Below, piece after piece: positions 24,201-33,074 of a stretch of 64,000 nucleotides of DNA. The first letter of the stretch is position 1, and the number at the start of each line of letters is the position of its first letter. Both the position numbers and the translations under genes were made by a program. Source of the DNA: Ephydatia muelleri (taxonomy: Eukaryota; Porifera; Demospongiae; Spongillida; Spongillidae); the NCBI GenBank assembly GCA_013339895.1, contig JABACO010000020.1:4434542-4498541 (forward strand). Reading direction: 5' to 3'. Under the pieces are notes generated by a model, which worked only from the letters and a program-made list of their open reading frames with translations, was not told the DNA's origin and searched no databases.

Positions 24201-27200
24201 TAGGATAATAACACACTAAATAATAACTACTAATGAAACACGCTGTACCTAAACCTAACTAAGGTTCCAAAACATTATCTATTCAAAAGGTTGGGGCAGG
24301 CTTCATGCCAAAATAGCTCTTGCTATGGACCTGGTCAGCACCAGACTAAGTCTCCCATAAAGGTCTGCAATGACCCTACTTTTTGGCAGAGCAGCACATA
24401 TTGCAAGCCAAGTAGCCAAACAAGTAAAAGTAGCGTGTGCTTCTCTGCCCCAGTTGCCATAGGTCTTGACAGCCAGGGGAACACATACCCAACCTAGTTG
24501 CCGCCACCAGTACATCAGTTGGGCAAGATTACCTTAGATCAGGTGTTAATCGGCTACCAACCTCCACCTTAACTTCCAGACGAGCACTGTGGCAAAGATC
24601 AACAATTACGTCTCGCAACTGATTATGGTGCATCACTACATCACCTCCATGTCTGCAGGTCACTGCATGATGGCCTAGAGGGTCAAGTGCAGTAAGTGGA
24701 CATAATGAACCCCTGGACAAATCATGGCAAAGCCACCATTTTAAGGCTACCAAAAACTCATTGGGTTCCAAGTGGAGGTCAAGTGCAGCAGATGGTACCA
24801 CAGACAACCATGAAGCAGAGTGAGGGGCTGACTCAGACAAAATACGAGCATTGTTGACAACTGAAGAAGATACTAAATATGTCTGGAACAGACGATTATC
24901 AAGTTTCTGGGACAAAATTATCTATTTCATAGGAAAGGACAGAACAGATTCTGCAGAAATGGCATCAGATGGAAGGACCTGGCTGTTAAAAAGAGTAATT
25001 GCCTAGACAAGATATTGATTGTCTCTGTCACCAAAGCCAGAGGAGTACACAGTTCTAAGCAATATATGCTGCACGTTGAATGGTGAGGAAAAAATCGCAT
25101 GCCAAAGCCACCATAACGTAGACTGAGCTGAACCTGCTGCCATGTGGAATCAGAGGTGCCCAACACAAAGCAATCTTTAAAACACTGTCTGACATCACTA
25201 TCAAAAAGCTTCAAAGAATCAGAGGCCAAACTTGGAGGGGTGGCTCTTGCCAGGTGGACTAGCTTACAAAAACACCCACATAACTGCAACAGGGTTAAAG
25301 CCACCTGAGGATCAATGGTTGCAACCTCAACAAGCTTAGATAGCAACTTCAGGCTATCAGCACTCTTTGAGGCAATGAAATAGGTAATCACCTATGGGGG
25401 CTTCCAGAATGACCATGTAGGTGCATGTGATGTTCTTATTGAGGCAGGAAAGGAATGTAGATCATTACAGCTAAAGAGTTCACACATGCTTAAATTGACA
25501 AAAATGCTCAGGGATGGACCATATTCCTCTAAGGATTGACAAAGCCTGCAAGACTGATAACTTCTTTACCAGCCAGCACCCCATCATCCAAGAACCATGC
25601 TCGGAAAGGCAGTCACCATCTGCATCAATGGCAGATACAACTTTGTGAAGGACCAATGCAAATAATAAAGGACCCAATGGGTCTCCCTGTTGCACCCCTG
25701 CCTCAGAGGACAACTGCCCTAAAGAATGCCACAATGATGGGTGTGACCCATAGCACCAACTGACCCATGGCAGGAGTTTCAGGGGAAAAAAGTAGCAATT
25801 CATCCAGTAGAGCCTGCCGAGTCACAAGATTGAAGGCATTCTTCATGTCTATCATTGGACGACAAATTCAATACATCACCTTAAACCATGGACAATTTGT
25901 TATGAGCCCAGGGTGCATGACACTCCAAACTGAAGGGGTTGAGATGCCTCCTCCTTTACCAGAGCACACAAACACTTAACAGTGAAGGTCTCCCCAAAAG
26001 CAATTGGACGGATATCAGGAGGGCAACCTTCCCTTAGTTTGTTCAAGGCAGTTAGGCTACCACCAGTGGAGTACTTAGACACTGATAGGGAGCTTTACCT
26101 GATGCCTAAAGATGGACAATATCTCTCAGAGATTATATATATAACGATACACAACTACATGCAACACAATGTTCTAAGAGTCAAGGTGAGCATTGCACTT
26201 TGACAGGATGGCCATGGCATTTGCTCTCACCAAGGTTAGGTTGAGCCTGCCATACAGTTCAGATAGCACCCACTGACGTTTGCCTGCAATGAACTGGTCA
26301 TACGTCTTGAAGCCAGATGACAGAACACATCTGAAGCTTCTTTTCTCCGTCTCCCATACAATTTGACAACCCACTCAAGTGCAGTGTACTTCTGACTATT
26401 GGCTTTATGTTTTCTTTCCTCAATAGCTAAGGCAGCCACTCCAGCCATCTTATTTTTATTATCACTATTATTCAGTTTAGTGAGCACAATATATAGCTAT
26501 TGGATCACATAGTGTGGTCATGTGACCTGCATTGTCATTGAGATGTGCATCACCTGACCCTTTGGTGTGGCTATTTCTATTCAGTTTATTGATCACCATA
26601 TATAGCTATTGTATCAAATAGTGTGGTCATGTGACCTGCATTGTCATTGAGATTTGCATCACCTGACCCTTTGGTGTGGCTATTTCTATTCAGTTTATTG
26701 AGCACCATAGAGTCATTTCATATCAAATCAGCCAACATATGCACCTCGTGTTCCAAATTTGGCTCAATCTTTCCATATATATTGGTCTTCATATGAGTTC
26801 ACATTTCCCAATTTTGTATGTTAATAACATTAATGGTTGTAGGATAACGCAACATTGAATAATTAATTAGTTTGCTGATAAGCTCAACTTTGCAATGCAA
26901 TAACTTGATCCTCACTACATGTACAGTTACATGTTGGGTATCAAATCAGATGTCATGATACCTAGAATCAATGTATGATAAGCATTTTGGTGGGAAATGA
27001 AAGGGTTAAACAGACAATGGTTCCATAGCACTGATTACATAATTACTGTATGAAGAATGTTGAAAATCATTCAATAAATTTAACCACATTATGTGGAAAC
27101 CTAAACTACACCTTTCTACAAAATAAAAACGTTAATTATCAATAACCACTGCTCTCAGTGAATTGTTTTATGCTTGGCAGCCATTTTGGATATAACCACA

Positions 27201-29293
27201 GTTATCAAAACCAATTTAACAACCTTGGTACTGTTGTTAAATTGAGTATGACAACTGTGGTTATATTGTTATATAGCCCACTCTCTGTTATATCAACCAA
27301 AATGGCTGCCAAGCATAAAACAATTCATGGAGAGCAGGGGTTGTTGATAATCAACATTTTTATATTGTAGAAAGGTGTAGCTTAGGTTTTCACATAATGT
27401 GGTTAAATTTATTTGAACCTTCTTCATACAGTAATTGTGTAATCACCATTGTCTGTTTAACCCTTTCATTTCCCACCAAAATGCTTATCATACATTGATT
27501 CTAGGTATGAACATGTAACTGTTCTCGTAGGTGGATCAAGTTATTGCATTGCAAAGTAGCAAACTAATTAATTATTCAACTTAGCGTTATCCTACAGCCA
27601 TTAAAGTTATTCAGATAAAAAATTGGGAAATGTGAACTCATATGAAGAACAATATATATGGAAAGATTGAGCCAAATTTGGAACATGAGGTGCATATGTT
27701 GGCTGACTTGATATGAAATGACCCCATATACACTGTATAGCTATTGTATTAAATAGTGTGGTCATGTGACCAGCATTGTCATTGAGATTTGCATCACCTG
27801 ACCCTTTGGTGTGGCTATTTCTATTGAGTACCATAGATAGCTATTGTATCGAATAGTGTGGTCATGTGACCTGCATTGTCATTGAGATTTGTATCACCTG
27901 ACCCTTTGGTGTGGCTGCATATAATTCACAGGTACTGCCACTGCTCTACTGGGCAAAGAGACAGCAATGGCCTGCACAGTTGCTATTGAGGAAGCAATTG
28001 TGGAGCATTACAACAAGTATGTCGCTAAATGGATGATATTTCATCTGCCACTATTCCATTGCCCATTCTCATGTCTGTGCCTGCTTTACATTTCATGGTA
28101 GCATTGATGTGGGGTTGGTTTTACATCTTGTAGTACCATCAGTGTATTCCACACACTCCATTGCAGTTAATCACCCCCAGTACTCTGCATGGGGTTTTAT
28201 GGTTCGTTGTATCTGCTGCTCAGAGATGCATATTTGACACATTCTCATGGCGGCCTCCCAAGAATACAAATCATCTTACAAACACCTGAAGATAAAATTT
28301 CCTTATGACGCCTTTTGTCTGCATTGGCAGACATCATATCAACCAGTTGTTCGCTTCAAGTGGTCTCATGCAGTGTATTTCATAAATCTGTATGTAGTTC
28401 CTGGTTTGTGTATCTAGCCTATTGGCAATGTAAGAATCACTTTATTGATGCATTTCTCAAATTCCTTGAGGTGTGTTGAACATTTTATGAGTGTGTGCCC
28501 AAACACAGTTGCCGAGATACAAGCTTGAGACAATTCATTGGCTGGGCGCATGTTCAAGACACACCTCTTTTCTACCATGCAACCATGCATTGTAATATAT
28601 ACACACACTGCACACCACTTCTATCCCTGTCTGTACATGTCAGCTTATAATAATATTTACTTACCTTTCACAAGAAGGCAAAGCTTTCCCTAGTAAGGAG
28701 GTGAATGGGAGGGGCAGTGGTGAGGGAGCCTAAAGACGTGTGTGCTGAATCATCACCGTATGCATTAGCTGGAGTTACAGTGCATCTCTGGGGCTAGACT
28801 ACACTACCACATTCATGCATGCCGTTCTTTCCTCCAGTCAGCTGCGGGAACTTCTGACAACTGGCATAGGAGATGACACACTTCTGGAGGTGTGGTAACA
28901 TTTGGTAGTTGCAATATATAACTGGATTGATGAATGGGGTGGTGTGTTATTAAGTCAGATAAAAATTTTGCACTTCACACAACATGTGTGGCTAACAGAG
29001 CATTCGAGAAAGAAAACAAGCATTTTGGTGTATTTATTATTGTAGTGCCTGTTTTCTTTTGATTAAGGCAATCAGCAAGTGCAGAGATGAGGAGGTGGAG
29101 CACAAAGACATTGGCATCAATCACGGAGCAGAGTCTGTGAGTGTAACCTGCACTTGGTCATACTCAAGCCTGTGGAGTTATGTTTCTCTTCCCTCCCTCC
29201 CTCCCTGATATTCAGATCCCGGCATATCAGGCATTCAGTCAGTGCATAAAGCTGGGTTGCAAGACTGCCATATGGCTGTCTGAAAGAGTATGA
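8823..29293 (+). CDS. COQ7: 5-demethoxyubiquinone hydroxylase, mitochondrial (complete, six exons)
   Basis: COQ7 is the di-iron monooxygenase that hydroxylates demethoxyubiquinone in ubiquinone synthesis, on the matrix face of the inner mitochondrial membrane. Exons: 8823-9062, 9373-9487, 27932-28016, 28838-28889, 29068-29136, 29216-29293; all phases agree and every junction is GT-AG. The product is about 212 residues (human 217). An Arg-rich, Ser-rich N-terminus (MNWLVVRRLPIRSASC) looks like a mitochondrial targeting signal. Di-iron ligands are visible in NHAGEFGA, EHEKAHLDTF, AIEEAIVEHYN and DEEVEHKDIG. The protein ends AIWLSERV, as expected. The start is the ATG giving the Arg-rich leader. 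Intron 2 is about 18.4 kb and full of retrotransposon copies; the other introns are 0.1-0.8 kb. No change that would inactivate the gene is seen. Confidence 0.9.
9211..9246. repeat. (GT)n microsatellite
   Basis: About 18 GT units in COQ7 intron 1. Confidence 0.95.
9373..9487 (+). CDS. COQ7: COQ7 exon 2
   Basis: Acceptor TTCGTTTAATAG. Encodes HMGEHEKAHLDTFTSL and RPSALLPLWNIAGYALG; donor GTACGT. The EKAH pair supplies the next Glu and His ligands. Confidence 0.9.
9488..10690. other. COQ7 intron 2, AT-rich start
   Basis: No gene or recognisable element seen before the first retrotransposon copy. Confidence 0.5.
10690..12605 (-). mobile_element. RLE-type non-LTR retrotransposon, copy A (most complete 5' part, internally deleted)
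   Basis: On the minus strand from right to left: a Cys-rich segment (RCKFCVRAKTKLPCFGC), a C2H2-like finger (CIVEGCQARVTPSMRHNHMS), the region leading to RT (FEQVCQLNHPTLRFIPSK, EESWLKLIMLPKCVLPS) and RT start blocks (LSKEKSSSFF, FGVACKVGAEKV). It then jumps to RLE endonuclease sequence (RPAVFDLTVTSTLN at 10,690-10,740), so the RT core is deleted. This copy reaches further 5' than the others and gives the best view of the N-terminal domain. Frames change several times. Confidence 0.75.
12606..14745 (-). mobile_element. RLE-type non-LTR retrotransposon, copy B
   Basis: Contains the longest open frame of the family (12929-14491, 520 codons). RT motifs: HQGDPLGPLLF, WYLDDGTLAG (catalytic Asp pair) and GLRINATKCEL. 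Then a CPHC...H...C knuckle (CPHCHDHQLDPLGHHAVTC) and an RLE-type endonuclease (SRPADFLVSN, KPAAFDLTVVSPL, KCRELGWVCIPLAVESYG). Upstream RT blocks run to about 14,740 in other frames. The copy is 5'-truncated there and ends at a TAATAATAATAA tail at 12,609-12,625. The frame from the RT core to the end of the endonuclease is open, so it is among the younger copies. Confidence 0.85.
14746..15547 (-). mobile_element. RLE-type non-LTR retrotransposon, copy C (5'-truncated)
   Basis: Only the C-terminal part: LCSDITLDPLGHHAATC, KPAAFDITVTSPLP, AELGWVCVPLAVETY. Its TAA-rich tail (14,748-14,785) directly abuts the truncated 5' end of copy B. Confidence 0.8.
15548..16262 (-). mobile_element. RLE-type non-LTR retrotransposon, copy D (5'-truncated)
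   Basis: Encodes WLSVIPSEGLGLHL, LCPGSALDHLGHHAVTC and CHRAHIGVQVEVG. The endonuclease is mostly deleted. TAA/TTA-rich tail at 15,550-15,600. Confidence 0.8.
16263..17035 (-). mobile_element. RLE-type non-LTR retrotransposon, copy E (internal deletion)
   Basis: Encodes VNTSKCELYSTG, FEILGAPIG, SMDPQVALLLLRQCGSFC and QLSLSRGGLGL, then jumps to VAVETYGCWGGEARETLSRL, so the knuckle and most of the endonuclease are missing. AT-rich TAA-type tail at 16,263-16,330. Confidence 0.8.
17036..20025 (-). mobile_element. RLE-type non-LTR retrotransposon, copy F (near full length)
   Basis: About 3 kb, spanning most of the protein: C2H2-type finger (EGCLGLIAPSMWRAHMSLH, YKCPHCSQLV), pre-RT (WLKLFMLPKCVLPS), RT blocks (FPKDTAAGPSGLCIQHLLD, KEGSPPDIRPIVVGESLRRL, KVDMTNAF, WYLYDGVLAG) and the knuckle plus endonuclease (LCPDITLDPLGHH-like, CQELGWLCIPLVVESYG). 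The second residue before the catalytic Asp pair position is changed in this copy (YLYD instead of YLDD). Several frame changes. Tail is weak, near 17,038. Confidence 0.8.
20026..22271 (-). mobile_element. RLE-type non-LTR retrotransposon, copy G
   Basis: RT portion 21,029-22,269 (GTAAGPSGLRVQHLIDA, DIRPIAVGETLRRLTGK, VQQGDPSGPLFFALVLHK, WYLDDGVLADPRQ) and C-terminal portion 20,199-20,880 (LLCPEIALDPLGHHALSC, SRPADALVNNW, AAFDVTVTSPL, WKCIPLAVESYGNWG). A poly-G run (20,886-20,909) and a deletion lie between. Tail TAATAATAATAATTATTATT at 20,028-20,064 abuts copy F. Confidence 0.85.
20886..20909. repeat. Poly-G tract (24 G)
   Basis: Interrupts the linker region of retrotransposon copy G. Confidence 0.9.
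22272..23195 (-). mobile_element. RLE-type non-LTR retrotransposon, copy H (5'-truncated)
   Basis: Encodes RIEDHQFDQLFLAATPANRA, WLSVIPARGLNLHMDPAEFQ, RCPHCPDHQLDPLGHHALTC, SRPADYLVPNW, AAFDITVTSPLNP and LYIPLAVETYGCW. Closest to copy B by eye, so the same subfamily. TAA tail at 22,275-22,305. Confidence 0.85.
23196..24184 (-). mobile_element. RLE-type non-LTR retrotransposon, copy I (rearranged, interrupted)
   Basis: C-terminus at 23,281-23,495 (WSCIPLAVETYGNWGKQAHD, YGRLNVVLVRSIARAILA), linker at 23,720-23,955 (QKDLSSKLEDNHFKKLF), then out-of-order endonuclease sequence at 23,985-24,183 (HHAVTCKGGGDVVLCHNSLR, RPADILVQNW). The last block may be a separate fragment. A short Ty1/copia-like piece sits between the first two blocks. 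Confidence 0.7.
23505..23715 (+). mobile_element. Ty1/copia-type retroelement fragment (fossil)
   Basis: Short remnant resembling the integrase C-terminal region of Ty1/copia elements (KKGYRFWNPEKRK followed by a DVVFNE motif). No LTRs or other parts are visible. It lies inside retrotransposon copy I and is a small, broken fragment. Confidence 0.5.
24185..26150 (-). mobile_element. RLE-type non-LTR retrotransposon, copy J
   Basis: RT part: DIRPIAFGETF, WVSWCYGSHPSLWH, GVQQGDPLGPLLFALVLHK, then IDPQVALTLLQLCGCFCKLV. C-terminal part: ALDPLGHHAVTCRHGGDVV, EVKVEVGSRLTPDL and WVCVPLAVKTYGNWGREAHA. The RPAD-to-SPL endonuclease block is deleted. Its 3' UTR and C-terminus (24,185-24,520) are nearly identical to copy N at 33.1 kb. 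Confidence 0.8.
26180..26455 (-). mobile_element. RLE-type non-LTR retrotransposon, copy K (C-terminal fragment)
   Basis: Encodes EERKHKANSQKYTALEWVV and SELYGRLNLTLVRANAMAIL. The short fragment ends where the 110-bp satellite begins. Confidence 0.7.
26456..26709. repeat. 110-bp tandem repeat (satellite), left block
   Basis: About 2.3 units with a period of 109-110 bp; starts of CTATTTCTATT at 26,571 and 26,680. Each unit carries the 12-bp palindrome GGTCATGTGACC (E-box core CATGTG), then TGCATTGTCATTGAGAT and CACCTGACCCTTTGGTGTGG. Confidence 0.9.
26710..27724. mobile_element. Palindromic DNA element, about 1.0 kb, inserted in the satellite
   Basis: The ends are inverted copies of G(A/G)GTCATTTCATATCAA. 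The arms match over nearly the whole element, including CCAAATTTGGCTCAATCTTTCC and GGGTTAAACAGACAATGG, at roughly 90 percent by eye. It is flanked by a probable 4-bp duplication CATA (26,706-26,709 and 27,725-27,728). Related by its GGGTCATT end and 4-bp duplication to the palindrome at 55.2 kb. No transposase inside. Confidence 0.8.
27725..27928. repeat. 110-bp tandem repeat (satellite), right block
   Basis: Two further units of the same satellite, the last running almost into the acceptor of COQ7 exon 3. Shows the palindrome inserted into a pre-existing array. Confidence 0.9.
27932..28016 (+). CDS. COQ7: COQ7 exon 3
   Basis: Encodes TATALLGKETAMACTVAIEE and AIVEHYN. Lies directly downstream of the 110-bp satellite, whose last unit runs to within about 25 bp of the acceptor. 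Confidence 0.9.
28838..28889 (+). CDS. COQ7: COQ7 exon 4
   Basis: 52 nt encoding QLRELLTTGIGDDTLLE after completing an Asn codon from exon 3. Confidence 0.85.
29068..29136 (+). CDS. COQ7: COQ7 exon 5
   Basis: 23 codons, CRDEEVEHKDIGINHGAES, holding the last Glu and His ligands of the di-iron site. Confidence 0.9.
29216..29293 (+). CDS. COQ7: COQ7 exon 6 (terminal)
   Basis: IPAYQAFSQCIKLGCKTAI, then WLSERV and stop, matching the conserved family C-terminus. Confidence 0.9.
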   Translation: MPAYQAFSQCIKLGCKTAIWLSERV

Positions 29294-31200
29294 GTACAAT
29301 GCGCTCAGGCTGCAGTGTAATGCATCTTGTTGACTTTAAGTACTTTAATAATTTCCAACTGAAACCCCAGAAACATGGAACGACAGGTTGTGATCTAAAC
29401 AAAAACAAATAGTAGAAGTGTCATATGAATTGTTGAACACTATGTATGAGATGCATGAATACTTGTAGATGTGTGTACTGGCATACAGGTCCATATGACA
29501 CAACTAACATACATAAACACAAAAAGTGGTGCGCAAGTCCTACTGTGTGACACAAATCCACTTTTGTGCAAGCTTGGTTGGACAGAGAAAACAAGACAAA
29601 TACCCAAACATACACTTATGGATACACGTAGGGATGATCCATTTTCACTGCTAGTACAAGAACAACTTCTTCTGCTTCATTCATGGCACAAGCTCCCATG
29701 CAAAACAATCATTGTTCTGATAATAATCAACAATGCACAACTCATTGCACATTGAGCCAAGCTCTTCACACCTGTACATATACTTCAGATAGTCACACTT
29801 CAATGAATGGATAATGTAATGAAATTCTCTTTTATCATCATTTGAAGGTAATCAACAATGCAAACTCAATGCACTGTTGAAAGTAATTGTGTTCTATAGT
29901 TTTATCTAAATAAGGACAATGGGAATGTGATTCCAATCCTTGTATCACCTTATCAACATGTAATAATGATGAAATGATTGCAGGATGATTAGACACTGCT
30001 GATTACTTGCATCATAATTGGGATAGTGTAGTGACAGCTTTCATTCCATTATTTCATGTGACAGCTTGCACAAATTATTCCTGCATTTAAAGTTAAACTT
30101 GCAATACTCACAAGGTTTTGACAAGTTCATACTCAGTAGGGTCTTGGGACGGAAGAGTGTACAGGTACATGTATCACAGTGATACATTTCCGAGCAATAG
30201 ATGCATCTTCCAATTCAGTTATAGATTTGCTCTGTACACGGTAATCAAACCATGATACTACAAGCAATTTTAAACACCATGAACTACACAAAAGGCAGTA
30301 TACATGTTTCAAGGGTAAATGCAGGTAACAGACTGTACAGAGTATAGCAAGCATTCATTCGCATTCATTCCCTCCTCCATATGTGTACCCCATTTAAATT
30401 CTCAAAGTCATATATTGAGTAGTACTATAGTCTTCAACACAGTCACATATGGAAATTAGCTGGACACAATGTCTCATGACACAAATGTGGTACAAAAGTA
30501 TGAAAAGAAATTAGTCTGTACATGTTTCAATTTCTTTTTTGGTTATAGTAGTTCCCAGCAGAATGTGCATGGATGTAATCAATAAAGAGAGATGCAAAAT
30601 ATAGTCTGGTGCCGGGAAGTACATTAAGAAGCAAAGGTATGGAATTATTGCTCAGAAGCTTTCCAGAAACTGTTACATCATGACGAATGTCTAAAATTGT
30701 GATGTTACTTAATTCACAGCAGCATTATATGAAATAAATCGATTTCCTGACCCAAATAAAAACAACCGTCACTAAATTTACTGTCAAACCTTATAAATAT
30801 CATATGTATTGGAATATTCCTTATTATATCTATGTACTTTGGCAAAACTGAGGGAAACTTAACTCCAAACACTAGCTTTCCATCTTTTTCAGCCATGGTA
30901 CCCCACCTCCATGGTGGCTTTACTTCATTTCATGTAATCTTTAAGAGGAGGATAGAGCATCTACTTGGTTTTGTCATGTACACAGTACAAGCAACCAAGT
31001 AATCATTTAATTGCACTGTGTTGACTACCAGTGGTCGTGCCACCAAATCAAATACACATGCACAGGAGTAGCTTAGCCTTTAATATTTTGTTACCTGCAC
31101 TTGTCGTCATAGAGATTCCCTTTGTAGTACAGAGCTGTAGCTTTTGTAGAAGGGTTCCAGCATTTTAGGTTTTACTGGTCTAAATCATGTCCAGCCAGTA
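29294..31200. other. Region downstream of COQ7
   Basis: The first 400 bp are shared with the duplicated copy at 37 kb. From 29,690 to 31,200 I see no gene, repeat family or transposon end. Confidence 0.5.
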
Positions 31201-31214
31201 TTATATTTGAAACA

Positions 31215-31925
31215 TTCATTTGTAATGCTGGAGGCAAACAGATCAGACTCAGATTGGCCAAAAGCTTTGACCTAAAAGGTGGTGATGCTATATATCCAGG
31301 CACAACAAGCTCAGGGATGTAGTGCTTCAAACCTGCCATCGTGCCTGGCACTGCCTGCATCAGCGCCAAGGCAGAGGTCGGTAGTGGACTAGGACATGAG
31401 CTTCGGAACACACGCCCTGCTGACATCCTAGCTTCCAATTGGCTCTGTGGCAAGCCTGCTGCCTTTGACCTTACTGTGGTGTCTCCGCTTAACCCTACCT
31501 TTATCTCTGAAGCGGGTCGCACAGCAGGGTCCGCAGCGGTTGCCGCTGAGCTAAGGAAGCACTCTGCCAATGATGCCAAGTGTTCCGAGTTGGGGTGGAC
31601 GTGTATTCCCCTTGTGGCCGAGTCATATGGAGCTTGGGGCAGCGAAGCGGTGCAAGCTTTTTCACGGCTCGCATCATATCTTGCCACAAGGACCAACTCC
31701 CCCAAGTCCAAGGTTGTCTGCAGCCTGTACGGCCGCCTTAATTTGACTCTTGTGCGAGCCAATGCCCGAGCCCTCCTCTTACGATATGGATGTTCCCTTC
31801 AGGAGGGGGATAGTTCCTCATTGTAACTTTCATAGCTAGTGTGTCTCAGTGTGTCAGGGTATGTATATATGTATTATATTAACGAATTATTCACATTTTT
31901 TTCACAGTAAGGCTATTATTATAAT
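31215..31925 (+). mobile_element. RLE-type non-LTR retrotransposon, copy L (plus strand, 5'-truncated)
   Basis: The only plus-strand copy. Encodes RPADILASNWLCGKPAAFDL, TVVSPLNPTFISEAG, SELGWTCIPLVAESYGAWG and YGRLNLTLVRANARALLL. A partial RHNKLRDVVLQTCHRA block upstream is one base out of frame. An AT-rich tail near 31,910-31,930 meets the tail of copy M. Confidence 0.8.
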
Positions 31926-32640
31926 TATTGTAAGTATATTGATCCAAAGAATGGTATTAAATGTTTCGAATTTATTAATACATATATCATAAACACATTA
32001 CACACAATCAAACATATAGTCTAGATAGAATGGCCCTGGAATTGGCTCTGATCAGGGTCAAGTTTAATCTGCCATAAATCATATTAGTTGTTAAGGACTT
32101 GGGCTGCCCCAGTTGGGTGGCTAATCTTCCTGCAAGTCTGGAGAGACAACGTTGAGCTTCTGGTCCCCAACTTCCATAGGACTCTACAACCAAAGGGATG
32201 CACACCCACCCTAGCTCTTCACATTTTGCATCGTTACTGTGGTGCTTCCTCTGTTCTGCCTGCATTGCTGCTGAATTTGGTGTCACACACGCTACTTGTA
32301 GGGTATTTGAATTAAGCGGGGATGTGACACAAAGATCAATTGCAGCAGGCTTGCCCAACTCCCAATTAGGGATGAGGACATCGGCAGGACGCGTTTGTCG
32401 TGCTTCATGACCCAGACTGCTTCCAGCTTCAAGCTGTGCACCCAAGCATGCACGTTGGCAGAACTCAAAAAGGGTGTCTCGTACTCTGTTGTGGCGGGAA
32501 ACCACATCAGGGCCATTTTTACATGACAGAGCATGGTGACCAAATTGATCCAAAGAATGGGACATGCATTGGGGACAAAGCTGACCTTGACTGACAGGAA
32601 GGCCTAACCACCATTGTAAGTATAATATAATTAATACAGG
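31926..32640 (-). mobile_element. RLE-type non-LTR retrotransposon, copy M (5'-truncated)
   Basis: One open frame of about 200 codons: WWLGLPVSQGQLCPQCMSHS, LDQFGHHALSCKNGPDVV, RPADVLIPNWELGKPAAIDL, WVCIPLVVESYGSWGPEAQR, YGRLNLTLIRANSRAILSRL. Tail-to-tail with copy L. Confidence 0.8.
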
Positions 32641-32812
32641 AATACAAGATACAATTATAATTATTGAAATATACAAACACAGAAATGCAATAAATGGTCC
32701 TAATCACAATTTTAATAATCTAAATGTTATTATTACAATTTTTGTAAGTTTATTTAAATAAAAATGGTTGTGTTAACAAAAAATGTACAACATAAATTGT
32801 ACATATTAATAT

Positions 32813-33053
32813 GGGACAGTTTCCGCGAAAATTGCCCCACAGTTATAATGTTATAAAAATGCATCGCGTTTGAATCGCTATAACTTCCCAACGGATGACG
32901 CTATCGACTTCCTATTTTCAACACTTCATAGTGAAATGGTGTAGTATGAAGTGTTGAAAATAGGAAGTCGATAGCGTTATTCGTTGGGAAGTTATAGCGA
33001 TTCAAACGCGATGCATTTTTATAACATTTTAACCGTGGGGCGGAAACTGTCCC
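32813..33053. mobile_element. MITE-like palindromic element (241 bp)
   Basis: Ends GGGACAGTTTCCGC and its inverted copy GCGGAAACTGTCCC. Arms of about 110 bp match almost completely (AACGCGATGCATTTTTATAA, GACTTCCTATTTTCAACACTTC) around a short loop. Probable 4-bp duplication ATAT (32,809-32,812 and 33,054-33,057). Confidence 0.85.
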
Positions 33054-33074
33054 ATATACAATAATACATATGCA

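Noticed and set aside
10690-26455. Retrotransposon array as exons of a single spliced host gene
   Set aside because: Domain blocks repeat many times in the same order with TAA tails and truncated 5' ends, which fits separate insertions.
31172-31762. 196-codon minus-strand frame
   Set aside because: Antisense shadow of plus-strand retrotransposon copy L.
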